DNA of 64,000 nucleotides from Fistulifera solaris (GCA_030295235.1 AP026144.1:248001-312000); one strand, 5' to 3'. Counted from the stretch's first letter, positions 1-12,213 are shown. Notes: a model not told the origin generated them from the sequence alone. Made by a program: numbers and translations.

Positions 1-610
1 ATGAAGTTGCCGTGATTTTGAAGAAAATTTGTGTGTTGACTACCTCTGTATGACAAAAGCGGAAGATACTTTTTTGGTGCCGGGAAGGAGTCCGACGGTC
101 GGATTGTTGACTTCTTCGGCTCGTTCGATAGAAATAGCCCGCTTGTTAGCAAAGGGTTTTACTCGCTGACATTTTCATTTTTGATTTGATTTATCAATCA
201 ATCGGCTTTTAATCAATGCGCAGAATACATTCGCGCACGCCGTAACGTTTGGTATACACCGTTGAACATTCAAGCTTCCACAGTCCTTGTGAGGGCTCGC
301 GTTTGCATTATGCATGGATTAGGGTCGAACTTAAAACATTCAGGAAATGAGATAGGGCTTTGTAGACCATGGCGACATAGTTTGCCCTCCCACAGAGCCA
401 AACGAAGAAGAAACGAGGCGAAAAAAAGACTACTTGAATCGGAACTATTTCACGGCGATTACGCTTATGGCTATGAGTTCAGAGGAGACGAACTGCCTTA
501 AATTCGAGAGTTTAAGTGATGAAGATCAGATGAACGACAACTAATTATTTGTTTTAAAAACAAGCCCTGCAAGGGATGAGTGCAAATGTTTTTATGAATA
601 GTTCAAACAC
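1..610. other. Left-edge sequence without a supported gene
   Basis: I see no reading frame with convincing protein character here. A 79-codon frame at 262-501 has basic, low-information content and no recognisable motif. The right end may include the 3' flank of the decayed LRR-like copy that starts on the minus strand at 2223. Confidence 0.4.
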
Positions 611-2223
611 CTAGTGCTTTACGTTGGACACCAATGACGAACGCAATCTTTTACGAGTTTTTTGCGACAAATCGCGATGAAGGGAGACAGGGAACTCGGA
701 TTCCTCCGGCGCAGAAATCAAGGCAACATTATTCTCATAATTCATAGCTTGAATGGACTCGCACAACACATCCGTGTGCTGTGACAATAGCACTTGGTTG
801 GCGCTTGTATTTCTCCCGGCGCTCTCTTTATCAACAATGTAGCAACCAACTTAGGTCGCAACGATGCAGACTCTCGCAACAGAGTGCGTGACTCAATGTA
901 ACACTTGTTCAACAAGTACAGTCTATCGATACTTGACCCGTCTGAGCACTTGCTGCCAGATCGATCCAGCACGGTGATGTACAGGTTACGAGACAACAAC
1001 AGCTTCAACCGCGAATAATCTGGATCACTCGGGGGTATTATTTCTCAACAGCAAGTGTACGCAGTCCCGGGTGCCACGCAGCTGCTTCAAAGATATGCTG
1101 TACTTGGGTGCTCCAATCAAACGACCAATAACAATTACTCAAATCAAGATGCACCAGCCTCGAATTTGCTTTGATTGCACCGACAAGTGCATTTGTGACA
1201 GCTTCCACTTTCTCAGACACAAATTGGTGCCAAGAGATGATCCCTATGTTCAATTTCTCAAAGTGGCCCAGTTCTGTTACTCGATTCAAAAATGAAACCA
1301 CAAGATCATCCCAGTTGTCGCGATCGTCATCTCCCCCAACATAAATTTTCAAACTGAGATCTTTAGGCGCAATATTCAAAGACTCGAAATCATTTGGATC
1401 AATGGTGTCCGAGTCGATACTGTACTCCAAAGCCTTGGTATTCGCTGAGAACGGAAGAAGTACGTATTCCGCAAAGTCATCGTAGAACGTTGGAAGCGTG
1501 AGCTCTTCCATGCAGCAGTCCAGATGTAACAGCCGTTTCAAGTTTGCGACACTAAATGGCATTCCGTATTCTTCACAGTCGATAAGGGAAAGCGAGCCAA
1601 AAGACAATTTTCGCGTCTAGAGAGCCTCTACGAATGCAGTTCAAAGGTCACTGACTTCAAAACCATCGTGCGCCTCAAATATCTCGCAAAACTTCAGTTC
1701 GATAGGATACGGTCGTGTCGCCAAAACGACAGAATGTTCTTTCGTCCATTCTCCTATCGAGAATGCGAATCATCGCGTCGGGCTTGCATCCATGATGTGG
1801 GCAAGTTCTTCTGCATTAAACTCCTCAGCAAAGTTCTCGTCGGGCATGAAGTTGCTCATGTCGATTTCAACACGGACGTCGTCTCCTTCATTAGAATTGT
1901 TGAGAGAAGCGAGGAGTGCGGCCACTCTGAAGAAGTCGCCTCGCGAGATTACGCCGCTCAGTTGATATTTGCCCGCGTGGACGGTAAAGGGAAGCTTGAG
2001 AGTAAAAAAACGCGTGTTGATCCTCTTTGCACATCCAAAGTACCGAACCATGACATCTGATTATCATGTCACGATAAGATTCTAAATCAAGTTCGGTTAA
2101 GCTTGCCGGCTTCCGCAACAGCTTGTAGATGGGCAAATCCTTGTGCTTGTACGGTCGACAACATCTTTGATTAAGCGTCAATCGCTCCTCTGGAATGTGC
2201 TCTAACAAAGGACCCTTCATCAC
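611..2223 (-). pseudogene. Degraded LRR-like family gene, copy A
   Basis: Minus-strand fragments in several frames read as one protein: start MMKGPLLEHIPEERLT at 2223, then a stretch ending LAHIMDASP near 1770, a long clean block at 1607-1038, and a C-terminal block with SQHTDVLCESIQAMNY at 793-611. The long block contains LRR-like phrasing (LVHLDLSNCYW, HPGLRTLAVEK). The same blocks occur in the same order in copy B at 8820-10470, on the other strand. Several frame changes and at least two in-frame stops (near 1613 and 1643) separate the blocks. One or two could be sequencing error, but the total favours a decaying gene. Function unknown; I infer a multicopy lineage-specific family. Confidence 0.6.
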
Positions 2224-2621
2224 GGGTCGACGTTTTCGTAAATGCTAAAAAAAAACGAAAGAGATTGTAATACCAGGTAAGTACTATAGCTGTATGATTG
2301 ATTATGTTTAGTGATTTCTTCGTATGGAATGGCGCCTATCTTGCGGCTTCTTTTTTACGGGAAAAGAAAGATGCGAGCCGCTTGAGGCGGAAAAAAGGTT
2401 TGTCACCAGTACGTGTCAACATAGTACCTGGTAAGCGGTAAGACAACATTGTTGCAGATTTTCATACCACTCTATACCTGGTAAAGTACATGTACTTTGT
2501 ACACAGAAACAAACGCAGATTACGGACGCAGGTGCGCGAGCACGACGACCATGACATTCCTAAAATGACAGCACCGTCATTTCTTTTCGCTGCTGTCAAA
2601 TAAAATTGTCAACGCAAAATC
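2224..2621. promoter_or_regulatory. Intergenic stretch with repeated TACCTGGTA motifs
   Basis: This gap separates the divergent copy A and the giant ATPase gene. It holds three copies of a near-palindromic TACC(T/A)GGTA motif, near 2272, 2428 and 2477, the last followed by a GTAC-rich run (AAAGTACATGTACTTTGTAC). No gene is seen. The position suggests shared 5' flanking sequence, but promoter activity is inference. Confidence 0.4.
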
Positions 2622-5600
2622 ATGTCTTCACTGTATAATTCACTGCGCTCGGCCGAAAATCAGCAGCTCACGCGCGTCGAGGTGAATCAACGCGCTTTAA
2701 TCGACAAGATTTTAGCACGCTACGCGAGTGAGAACGCGATTTTTCGTGAACTGCTGCAAAATTCGAATGATGCGGATGCGACGGAAGCAGTAATTGAGTT
2801 CACAACAAATGAGCAGGATCTTGTCGAGCAAGCAGTGTACAAAAATAACGGAATGGTATTTCGTGAGCAAGACTGGAGTCGTTTGCAAAAAATTGCGGAA
2901 GGGAACCCATCGCCTGAAAAAGTGGGGGCCTTCGGTGTCGGGGCATACACGATGTTTTCAATTTGTGAAGAACCTGTTGTTGTGAGTGGCGACTCTTCGT
3001 GCTGTTTCGTATGGAAAGGCGACGCATTGTGGTGTAAAACAGCAAGGCTTCCTGAAGGAGAATACCATTCTTGGACGACATTTATTTTACCAAGTCGTGA
3101 TCTCTATCCTTTGCCTGTATGGAAAGAATTCTGCAGCTTTTTGAAGGCGAGTTTGACGTTCACCGCGAATTTGAAACATGTGAGAGTCATGCTAAATGAT
3201 AAAGAGTGTTTGAGTATCACCAAGACCCTTGTACAAGAACCTCGCTTGATTCAAATACCGAAATCCAAAGGAACGTGGTGGACCACCTTCAACGCAAGCA
3301 ACAGCAACAGCGAAGGCGTTACAACAACGACTCCCAAGGGTATGTTTAGCTTATTGGGTCCTAAGAGTAATACGATCAGTGCTCTTCTAACAGCATCATC
3401 AAAATCGGGTCCTACGAGTAATAATATTCCAGCTATTTCCGAGTCCGTGCAACGCATTTCTGTCATGGTCGACAATTCTTTGACTTTTCAAGACGCCCGT
3501 TATGTGTCAGCGTTAGCACATACAAACATTCCGTCGGATATGGCCAGGCGCATGCAGCGAGTGACGAAAAAGACCCACCGAAAACAGTCAAAGTGGAGCT
3601 CTTCTTTGCACCCGAGGGAGGCAGAATCTTTATTGGATTTCGAACGAGTCAAAGTACAGGCTTGTCCGTCCATGTAAGTGCTCCTTTTATTCCTACTGTG
3701 GAACGAGAAGCTATGGATTTACAAGATGCCGCATTGCGTGTGTATAATATGGAGTTACTGGAAATGGCTGGAATGTTGTTGCGGTTGACTTTAGAGCAGG
3801 CCATGTATGTGCTAAGGGATGACTGGAACGCAGGAGCAGAAGCCCGCCAAATATTAGAGCAAAAGCTACTCAAAGAGAGAGAGTTGTCCAGAGAAAAGCG
3901 GAAGCTGGTTCCGCGCGATACGAAAGAGAAGAACAAGCAAGACGAGCCGGAGGGCGACGATGACGGCAAGTCAACAAAGGGTGGCCTTGTGGGTTTCGCT
4001 CGCTTCATGGCTCGCGGGGTGAAGAAAAAAATTGTACAAGTGGTAGGGAGCGTGGAGGAAATGTTGGATGTCGACAACGACTTACTGAATCCGATTGATC
4101 CGCGTTCATTAGACACGATTGAAGAACAGGCTATTGAGTTGATGCAGTCTTTTGTCCAGTACCGTCGACTCCAGACCCGTTGGTAGGCACTTGTTTAGCT
4201 CAGGGTTTTGCGCGCTGCTTGCCTTCTGTGGCACCTCCGGTTTTAACGCGGACAAGTGTGGTTCCGGCAGATCAAGCTCGGCTGCCACATGCAGGCATGC
4301 AATCTTTTGTGACTCAGATCAAGTCGTTCGACAAGTCGTGTACGACAATGCTACTGAGTATCACACTATAATAGCGCAATGTCGTAGACTAAACTTCCAA
4401 GACTTGCTGCTGACTTTGCAAGAGAAGGTGCTGTCAGAAACAGAGCTAGTACACCTTCTGCAATGGTTAGTTCAGTATCAACAACGTTATGGGATCGAGG
4501 TAACGGCCATGCATCGACTCAAAGATGCAATCTCTTTCGACAGGAAAGTAACCACGAGTTTGTGAGTCTATCCGATCTGTTATTTCTTGTCGAGAAAGAC
4601 TCGATCTTGTCAAATCATGAGTCGATGCCGTTACCCGAAACTGTTTTTCCAGTGCGCCTACAGCAGCAACTCAAACATCTAAATCGCTTACCATGGTTTC
4701 CAAGCCCTAGATGACGATATTTGGGTTTCATTCATTGCCGAGCATGGTGCTATGACGGAGGGAAAGCAGGTTGATCATAAAACCCGTTTAGAAATTTTTC
4801 AAGTCATATGCGAGATGTATCAAAAGAAACGATCGCAAAAAGAAGCATTTGGACGACTGTGTGCCAATTTGCTGTCGCAAAAACCGTGTCTACCAGTAGA
4901 AGGTCGAGAAACCCCGGAGCGACCCGTGAATTTGTATTTGGATTCGGAGGATCTCAAGGTATTCGAAACGCTTGGTACTTTCGATAAAGTGTCATCGGCC
5001 TTAAATATGACAGAGGAGTTTCTTTTAATCATGGGTGTGCGAAAATGTGTTTCAATTGACTTCCTACTGACACATTTGGATACATTAAATTGGTCACAAA
5101 ATCCCCGCCCATTAATCGAGTATTTGCGAAAAGTGTCGTTGACCCCCACGGATTTGCAGAAACTGAAGTCGACACGATACTTACCTTCGAAAGACTCCGT
5201 GGGCTTGTTTGCGCCGTCGGAGCTTTATTTACCGAACGCGCATCTTGAATGTTTTTCATTCTGTCGAAGACTTCAATGGGAAACAACTTCGTTGTCGGAA
5301 CAATCTGACGCCGGGCTATTTCTAATTAAATTAGGAATGAAACTGCTGCCGCCGCTGGCAGAGGTTCTGCAGTACATGACTCGGCCCGACTTGGCACCCT
5401 CATTGAGAAACCAGTGCTTAGAGTTTCTTGCCGACCGCTTAGCGCCGCGAGGGCACTACCACGCCGAGTACACGAAATTCATGCAGCGTCAATTCCCTTA
5501 CAAATTCCTCCCTTGTACGGTGTTAGATCCGCTGCATGAAAGTAACAGTTCTTTGAACGACGTTTTGCTGTTATCGCCTCAATCATGTTACACAGAGAAA

Positions 5601-8030
5601 GAATGTGCGATAATGGGCTTTCCGATATTGCAAGCCACTGACACGCAGCTTTACGGAAACTTGTTTTGTTGTCGTTCACAGCCTCCAAGTGAAGATGTGT
5701 TGCGTCAATTCCAATTGATAGTTGATCAATGCAAAAAAGTCCCTGTGGAAGATCGAAGGATATTTGCCTTATTCGAAAAACAGTTGTTCCCATACTTGTC
5801 ACATCATGCCAATCTAGAGCCGAGCCATGTGAGACCTTTGCAAGCAATCAAATTCATTCCGCTTCTCAATTCGGATGGGAAGCTTCAATGGTATCGACCA
5901 GATCAAGTGTTTTTCACCTCCACCGAAAACATATTTCCAATCGTTCCCTACTACTCGCCTTTCTTGGCATCGACTGGAGTCCAGCAAGAAGTCTCGACGA
6001 AGGAGATCTTTCTGAAAATGCTCGACCAACCAGCACAGCTTTTAGAGCAACTAGGCCCCACGCAGTACCGTGTGTTACTTCGTCGGATTGCTTCCAACCC
6101 TCCTTTCGATTGGACCTTAAATCGCCGTCGCTGGAATGATGTCTCATTCTTACTGACTGATGCTGAGCAGCCGGTACTTCGCAAGGCCTCTGACATTTAT
6201 GTCATGGATAATTCTTTTCTGGGTCGGCTGTTCCCCACCATAAACAAGGCGCCCCACGAGACAGATCTGGAAGCTTTGTACACTCAGTTGGGATCTCTTC
6301 TTCTTTCCCAAAGCGTGGAGCGGAGATTCGAATATGCTGGCCAAACTCAAACGAAAACTTCAACGTGTAGCTTACTTCATGATCGGTGTAAGGAAAGAAG
6401 TCCTCTTTGCTTTCAGTGATGACGCGACCGCTGGTAGCGAAGGCGGCGAAGCTATTGCAGGAAACGCAGTTTCAGGAGGCACAGCACCTTTTAGCTGTCT
6501 ATTCATTAGAAGGGACGACCAAGCGCCACGCCACAACTGCATTTTTAAGTACAAGCAAGTCAGGCAACGCTGTCATCTATGTCACAACGCCTTTTGACTG
6601 GTTTGATGTAGGAAGTGCAGTTGGCGATTTGATTCTGAAAGGTCGCTGTAGGTTAGAAGATGCATTTTTTCTGAGCAGTTTACTGGAAGCGCCCCTAGAG
6701 CAGTTGCGATCTCGGGGGTTCCCAGTTGATCGTATTGTCGCCATAGAGCCTCCCAAAATAGATTCAATCAATAATCAACAAGAAAGTGCCGAGCTTACTG
6801 GAAATAACAAACTCAATGGCTCCACAGACTCTCCAGTGCCCAAAATGTCAGGTGATGACACAGCACGGTCTTCCGAGTCGTCATCGTCAACCGGTGGGAT
6901 AGAAATAAGGACAGAACCGAGGCCTACAGCTACGAATAAAACAACTTCGATGACGGTACCGAATAACTCCACTCCCCCGCCCGAGCCCGATATCGATTCT
7001 ACCAAAGCGATGGAGTCAAATCCCATTAAGCCGTCTGATCATGGCGCGCTCGCTCGCATTGTCATGGAAATGTTTCCGGACGCAGATCCTGAATTTGTCA
7101 AGTCGGCGTTGGGTACACACCCATCACTGGAAGACGTGCAAAATCTCACAAATCAAATGTCTCGCGGCGCATACCCTAAAGTCGGGGAAGTGAACAACTC
7201 TTCATCTACTGACAAACCAAAGAAAGGTTTGCGAGGTCGAATCGGTCGGGTTTTGGGCGGAGGACGCAGAGGAAGCAAGACCACTCCACCTGTGACTACT
7301 GATATTCCACATATTGTGCCATCTCCCGTCCTGCCGGCGTTCAAACCACCTCAGCTTCTTCCTCATCCAACACACCAGGGATCTACATTACAACCTAAAC
7401 CCAATCATGTACACGAAAACGCCAACCCAGTACCCCCGATTCACGATTGTTCCAATCATCAAGGATTACAACGTTTATTGCAGCAAACAGTCCGGCAATC
7501 CAACCAAGTCTCTCCGCACGGGATCGAGTCAGCGCCGACAACATTGACGAGCAGTTTACCTGAAGGCCTAGATCGAGGCGACACTTGCGATGTTATCCCT
7601 GGCCAACGTCTACAGGCGTTTGGTACTACAAAAAATGGCCTCCGTGTTTTCTCTTGGAAAGATTTGGTGAGCTCGACTCAATTCCTGGAACAAAACCAAA
7701 ACGTCTTGGACCAATTTTCGATTGTGTTGGAACGTTTGGCGGGAGTCTACGATTTGCCGGCTCAATAGCATGGCCATCTTCCACGATCCCATGGGCCAAA
7801 CAATTGCCTTCAACGCGAATCGCTCACTTCACTTCAACATTCGGTTCTACCACTCATTGCATGCTGCACAACCCTTCTCGGTGGCTTGTTACTCTTACTG
7901 GTACGTGACAATCGCCCACGAATTGGCACACCACTTGGTATCGGCACACAACAAGGAACACGGATTTTATACGGAAAGCTATATCTCTTTATACCTTCCA
8001 AAGTTAACTGACTTGCTGAAAGGTTTGTAA
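2622..8030 (+). CDS. Giant GHKL-ATPase (sacsin/DUF3684-like) with CUE-like and HExxH C-terminal region
   Basis: About 1,800 residues. The N terminus is a sacsin/Hsp90-type ATP-binding fold: FRELLQNSNDADAT (N-box), then NNGMVF and KVGAFGVGAYTMFSI. The middle matches the DUF3684 body known mainly from fungi (STPDPLVGT...LAQGF, PPVLTR, ARLPHAGM). Near residue 1475 a segment reads MFPDADPEFVKSAL, typical of ubiquitin-binding CUE domains. Near residue 1765 comes HELAHHLVSAHNKEHGFYTE, an HExxH zincin-like motif with further histidines. The frame changes about seven times (near 3570, 4155, 4325, 4537, 4697, 6410, 7763), mostly one base short. Conservation continues cleanly across each, so I annotate one gene. 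The start is the ATG just before the conserved N region. A chaperone-like or protein-turnover role is inference; no substrate is known. Confidence 0.8.
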
Positions 8031-8819
8031 AGGAACGACACGCTACATTGAGGGATTCAGATAGACGAAAGAATCATTATTTCTCGCCGCCGCCTTGTGC
8101 GCACTATCCCAATTTAATCCGGCCAATCAGCATGCGGCTGATGTCAGAGAGAGACATTTTAATGAGCCACAAGGAGAATGTATGAGCCTGATTTCCGAGA
8201 TGGACTCAAAGCTTGGTCAGGTTGTGTTTTAAAAAAAGTATGGTAGGGCTACACGTTCTTGAGCTAATGATGTCAATTATAATCGATCGTGTCTCATGAC
8301 TCATGACTGAATTCCAGTCAGCGGGAAACTAAACACCGTACAATATTGAAACTACAATAACTAATCCGTTACGATGAGGGTAAGAGTCCGAAATTTCAAT
8401 CCAAAAGAGCATTGACTTCTATTTGAAGGAAAGAAGCATTACGGACGCGAAAGACGAAAATAAACAGGGTCTATCTCATGACTCATGACTAAAATCCAGT
8501 CATGGCAAAAGGTCGTCTACATTTGATGATATAGTCGAAACAAGGTTGTTTAACCCTTAACCTTACACCATGAAACTGGTTTCTAGACGACGGAGAGTTT
8601 TTATTGCGACGGCGACGGCAACCATCACACTTGCCCGCTGACACTTTCAACTTTCAATTGCCGCGAATTGCAAGAAGGATCTTCTATTCACACATCAAAA
8701 TGACTCTTTCATAAACTAAGATCAATCTGCGGTCATTTGGATCATGAAAAGGCTCACAAATTACGCTATTCGCCGCGAGTCTATCATCGTCTTCGATACA
8801 GCCGAAACCGGCAAAGAAG
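8031..8819. repeat. Intergenic repeat region with two TGACT hairpins
   Basis: No gene is seen. Two copies of a short imperfect palindrome lie at 8302-8320 (CATGACTG AATTC CAGTCA) and 8484-8504 (CATGACT AAAATCC AGTCATG), 182 bp apart. Each is preceded by CTCATGACT. The second is followed by GGCAAAAGGTCG, which nearly recurs after a hairpin at 24553-24573 in another gap. This marks a dispersed repeat family rather than chance. Confidence 0.6.
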
Positions 8820-10470
8820 ATGAACGGTCCTCTTCTCGAACTTATTCCCAAAGAGCAAATGACGCCCGGCAACAGGAGCTCCTTCCGGCTATCTACGGAG
8901 GTAGGCTTCCCATGTACAAGTTGTTGCGGGAGCCTTCTCACCTGGATGATTTTGACTGGGAGAAGAACCAACACGCGATTGTGTGGTTCGAAAATGAGAC
9001 GATGTTTTGCTTTTATAAGGCAGCTTCCTTTTTCGAGGAGCACAATTTTTGCTTTGTGATCTCACATAGTGATGATCTCAAAAAGTACTTCCCTCGAAAA
9101 GCAATTCATGGTGAATCGGAAACCAAGATTCTAGAAACGATCACCTCCCTTTGGTCTCTCCCGAAATTGAAAGGAAGTAAGACGCTTTTAACCACTTCAG
9201 AGCATTCGATAGACGATGTGGATTACGGCTTTGACTTTGCTTCGCTACAACCGGGCAGATTGCCCGCGCATACTTGACGCCGAATCCCTCAGCGACGGTT
9301 TTTCTTCGACAGAGGAATCCGGAGCTCTGCACAAGCTGTCGTGCTTCGTGCTAGCGTCAGCGTCCGGATACTACGGCCTTGCATTTGACGGACGCATTTG
9401 CCTTTGAAGACCACGGAACAGCCTTCGTGACGTGAGCTAGAAAAACGAAAGTCGTCCTTTGGTTCTCTTAGCTTCGAGGTCGACGAAGCCACAATTCCTT
9501 TCAGTCGCGCTAAACGTTGAACGTCTGTTTGAACTCGACGTACTTGACAAGCTTGAACTTGATGCTCTCGGCAGACAATTTCTCCCGCTTCCATTCTCCC
9601 GCAAAAGCAAAAGCTGCACAACAAGATCACTTCAGACACTATGAAGCCTGAAGACTTGAAACACTTGAAATTGTACCGAAGGATCTTCAAATCAAAGTCT
9701 ACGTAGACGTTTCGCTTAAAAACAATGGGAGGCGCTCCGGTTGCGTTTTCTGAATCGAAGCGGCTGCACTGGGCAACTTAGAGAAGCTGTCTTTTCTGAT
9801 ACTCCACAGGCGTATGAATTGACGGCCGTTTCAAGTCAGGGAGAAAGTTAAGCGCGTTGCTAATGCACTGTTTCGCACCATCAAGGCCAATAATGCAAAT
9901 TGCAATATCTGAATGTAGTAGCGACCATTTATGACAACGATGCCAATTGCCTCATTTGGGACTCCCATTTGCAGACGTTTTTCAAAGCTGTGGCAGGGCA
10001 TCAGGGGCTTCGAACGCTTGTCGTGGGAAACTATCCCCCGAAGGATGATCCAGAAAACTATTTTTTGATCGAACAACTGCTAGCCAGCAACCGGAACAAT
10101 TTAGTCGTTGACTGTAAAGGCAGCAACATTTCGAACGGAACTACTGTCGACAAGCTGTACACATTGAACTCCTTGTACCAGGGATCGACTAAGCTTGTAA
10201 AGGGTCGGCCTCATTAAGCCCGTCGCTAGTGGCTACTGCAATTTTGGAACGCTGTGATCGGATAACTTCCAATATATTTCCTTGCTATTGTCGCAGCATG
10301 ATGATATTCTTTGCGATTTGATCCAGGGCGTGAATCTAGAGGATATTATTTATTTGCAAACCATGTCGGAGGAGTCTGTGGTGTCTGCACATTCGACGGA
10401 AAGCGAAACCAAAAAGTTCGCGCACATCAAAATAGAACGAATAGATTTACTAGAAGTGTCAAATTCATAA
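8820..10470 (+). pseudogene. Degraded LRR-like family gene, copy B
   Basis: The plus strand repeats copy A block by block: MNGPLLELIPKEQMTPGN at 8820, LPMYKLLREPSHLDDF at 8910, PKDLQIKVYV near 9680, HQGLRTLVVGNY near 10000, DKLYTLNSLYQGSTKLV near 10150 and LLSQHDDILCDLIQGV at 10282. These pair with IPEERLTLNQ, LPIYKLLRKPASL, PKDLSLKIYV, HPGLRTLAVEK, DRLYLLNKCY and LLSQHTDVLCESIQ of copy A. The region 9280-9900 has stops in every frame and is more eroded than copy A. The copies flank the giant ATPase gene in inverted orientation. A non-functional relic is the likeliest reading; function unknown. Confidence 0.65.
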
Positions 10471-10729
10471 CCATTGCTTGCTTTACCATGAGTTTGTTTA
10501 AAAGTTGTCGTCTTTTCGTCTGTTATTAGACTTAACCGAGCTTTCGTTTCTTATGATGCTTTGATGTCGCAACACACGAACTCGTGTTAGTGACAGAGCG
10601 GTACCACTTTTTCCTCCACAATAGAAAAGCGTCGCAATCGCAAATACCAAATATACCAGGTACAAGTACCTGCACTAAAATCGAGTCGGTTACACTTCTT
10701 GAATTTCCTTAAAACTTGCATTTAATACG

Positions 10730-11737
10730 ATGAAATCAACTTTTAATTATCATTGTGCAAGGCTTGTGTTAATTATGCTGATTTCTCACCCATCAATTTT
10801 GGGATTCGTCATTACGCGGAACAAATTGCCAGCGAGAAGTCCTCGGCAAATGGTCTGCCACTCTCCCAATTTGTTGTTTCCACATCGACGAAAGAAGGAT
10901 TTACTCAAAAGAAATGCTCTGATAGCACTGACAGTCGCTGAAACACAAAATCTGCTGTCAACGGGTCCACCTACGGGTGCACAATACTCCGTATACATTG
11001 GTCGAACGCCTCGCGAACGATTTGGCCGATTGATCGAGTCGTCGATTGTAGGATTCTTGGGTGTTTTCTTCAGCTATTTTCTCTCTTTTGTCATCGGTGG
11101 ATTTTTTGCAACATTGTTAGGGTGCATATTCTTCTTTTGGGGTATATTATCACCAGAGTTTCAAGCATATCAAAGGAACTGGGAATTTTTAGGAGGTCGA
11201 CCACTGGTCGATATGGAGGATACTGCCGCGAAGAAAGATCCAGACAAAACTGGTTTGTACAGTGCTCTCTTTGTTGGTCACCTTGCGGATCTAGCTGTTG
11301 TGGAAGATGCTATTTCGGATGTAGAGTACGATTTAGACGATTTTCGCGATTACACAATGGACGGCGACGAGCTGGAAAAATTGACTGGTCGACCGTACCT
11401 GCTTCGCGTTCTAGCGCGCGATCGGACGGGTCGCGAACTCCAAATACACACGAGGATGAGCGAAGAATATGTAGATGGTGCACTGGAAACAGGGTTGCCC
11501 GTGACAGCAATCTTGCTCAGCACGAAGAGGAATTTCTCACGCTTGGCCGGCATCACCGACCTATACGTACCGGATGTTAACTTGTGGCTAGGAGACTATC
11601 CATATCTTGACAGAGAACACATGGAAGCCATGCTAGCGGAAGATGATGATATTTGGGATGCGCTGCAAGCCGAAGCTCTCGATTACGACTTGATGGGGGT
11701 GTTTATCAAGATAGCAAGGGGACAAGGATGGAAATGA
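10730..11737 (+). CDS. Probable plastid membrane protein, conserved, unknown function
   Basis: 335 residues, one exon. The N terminus is a hydrophobic signal (LVLIMLISHPSILGF) ending in a Phe and followed by a basic stretch (VITRNKLPARSPR), the layout of diatom bipartite plastid presequences. Residues ~100-145 hold two adjacent hydrophobic spans (IVGFLGVFFSYFLSF and GGFFATLLGCIFFFWG), ending in SPEFQAYQRNWEFLGGRPLVD. The C-terminal half is soluble and acidic. I infer an integral plastid, perhaps thylakoid, protein with a stromal C-terminal domain. I do not recognise a catalytic motif. The frame is intact throughout. Confidence 0.75.
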   Translation: MKSTFNYHCARLVLIMLISHPSILGFVITRNKLPARSPRQMVCHSPNLLFPHRRKKDLLKRNALIALTVAETQNLLSTGPPTGAQYSVYIGRTPRERFGRLIESSIVGFLGVFFSYFLSFVIGGFFATLLGCIFFFWGILSPEFQAYQRNWEFLGGRPLVDMEDTAAKKDPDKTGLYSALFVGHLADLAVVEDAISDVEYDLDDFRDYTMDGDELEKLTGRPYLLRVLARDRTGRELQIHTRMSEEYVDGALETGLPVTAILLSTKRNFSRLAGITDLYVPDVNLWLGDYPYLDREHMEAMLAEDDDIWDALQAEALDYDLMGVFIKIARGQGWK

Positions 11738-12108
11738 TGACTTCAATTCCATAACTGACAATCGCATTCCTCTTCGACGGCGTAGAAAGTAGTTTACGAT
11801 GGTTGTCTGCGGCTTCCTGAGATTAATGTGCTGAGAAAGTGTTTCGTTATCTTATATCTACTTCGTGTGGCGTTCATGCGGAAAGGAAAAAAACTCATTC
11901 GTTTTGATTGAGTAGTTGGTTGAGGTCGACACGCGATACTAGAGTAAATATATTACCTGTCGCAGGCAATCAACGTCGTGTAAAATTGTCAAGAAGAGAG
12001 AAAAGGGGCGTCCTAGGTCCTAGATACGTTCTTGCATAGTCAGAGACTCCTTACCGTCAGCATAATACTAGCATATAATGAACGCTAACCAAATGGAAAC
12101 AAGAAGAA
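11738..12108. other. Intergenic, 5' flank of the tRNA gene
   Basis: No coding signal. The last 50 bases before the tRNA are AT-rich (TAATACTAGCATATAATG near 12065-12080), a plausible upstream element for a Pol III gene, but nothing specific can be claimed. Confidence 0.35.
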
Positions 12109-12199
12109 GTCGGCGTGGTCTAGAGGCATGATACTCGCTTTGGGGCTCGGACGTACGAGTACTTGTGAGTGGCCGCGGGTTCGATTCCCGCCGTCGACC
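12109..12199 (+). tRNA. trnP-UGG: tRNA-Pro (UGG) with 19-nt intron
   Basis: A full cloverleaf can be drawn. The acceptor stem pairs GTCGGCG with CGTCGAC, with one G-U pair and discriminator C. The anticodon stem pairs CTCGC with GTGAG, with one G-U. The loop is T-T-TGG-G-T, giving anticodon UGG. The T arm is GCGGG-TTCGATT-CCCGC. A 19-nt intron (12145-12163) interrupts the anticodon loop one base 3' of the anticodon, the canonical place for eukaryotic nuclear tRNA introns. A-box (TGGTCTAGAGG) and B-box (GGTTCGATTCC) promoter sequences are both present inside the gene. Confidence 0.93.
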
Positions 12200-12207
12200 T
12201 GATATTG

Positions 12208-12213
12208 TTTTTT
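12208..12213 (+). terminator. Pol III terminator of tRNA-Pro
   Basis: A run of six T begins nine bases after the tRNA 3' end, the usual RNA polymerase III stop signal. Confidence 0.7.

Noticed and set aside
262-501. 79-codon plus frame at the left edge
   Set aside because: No motif, odd composition, no supporting neighbour.
2622-8030. Programmed translational frameshifting as explanation for the many frame changes
   Set aside because: The sites share no common slippery heptamer or stop-codon context, both directions occur, and the same pattern is seen in unrelated genes. Homopolymer error is simpler.
2622-8030. Calling the giant ATPase gene a pseudogene
   Set aside because: Every domain remains conserved right up to and after each frame change and no internal stop lies in the conserved frame, unlike the two LRR-like copies.
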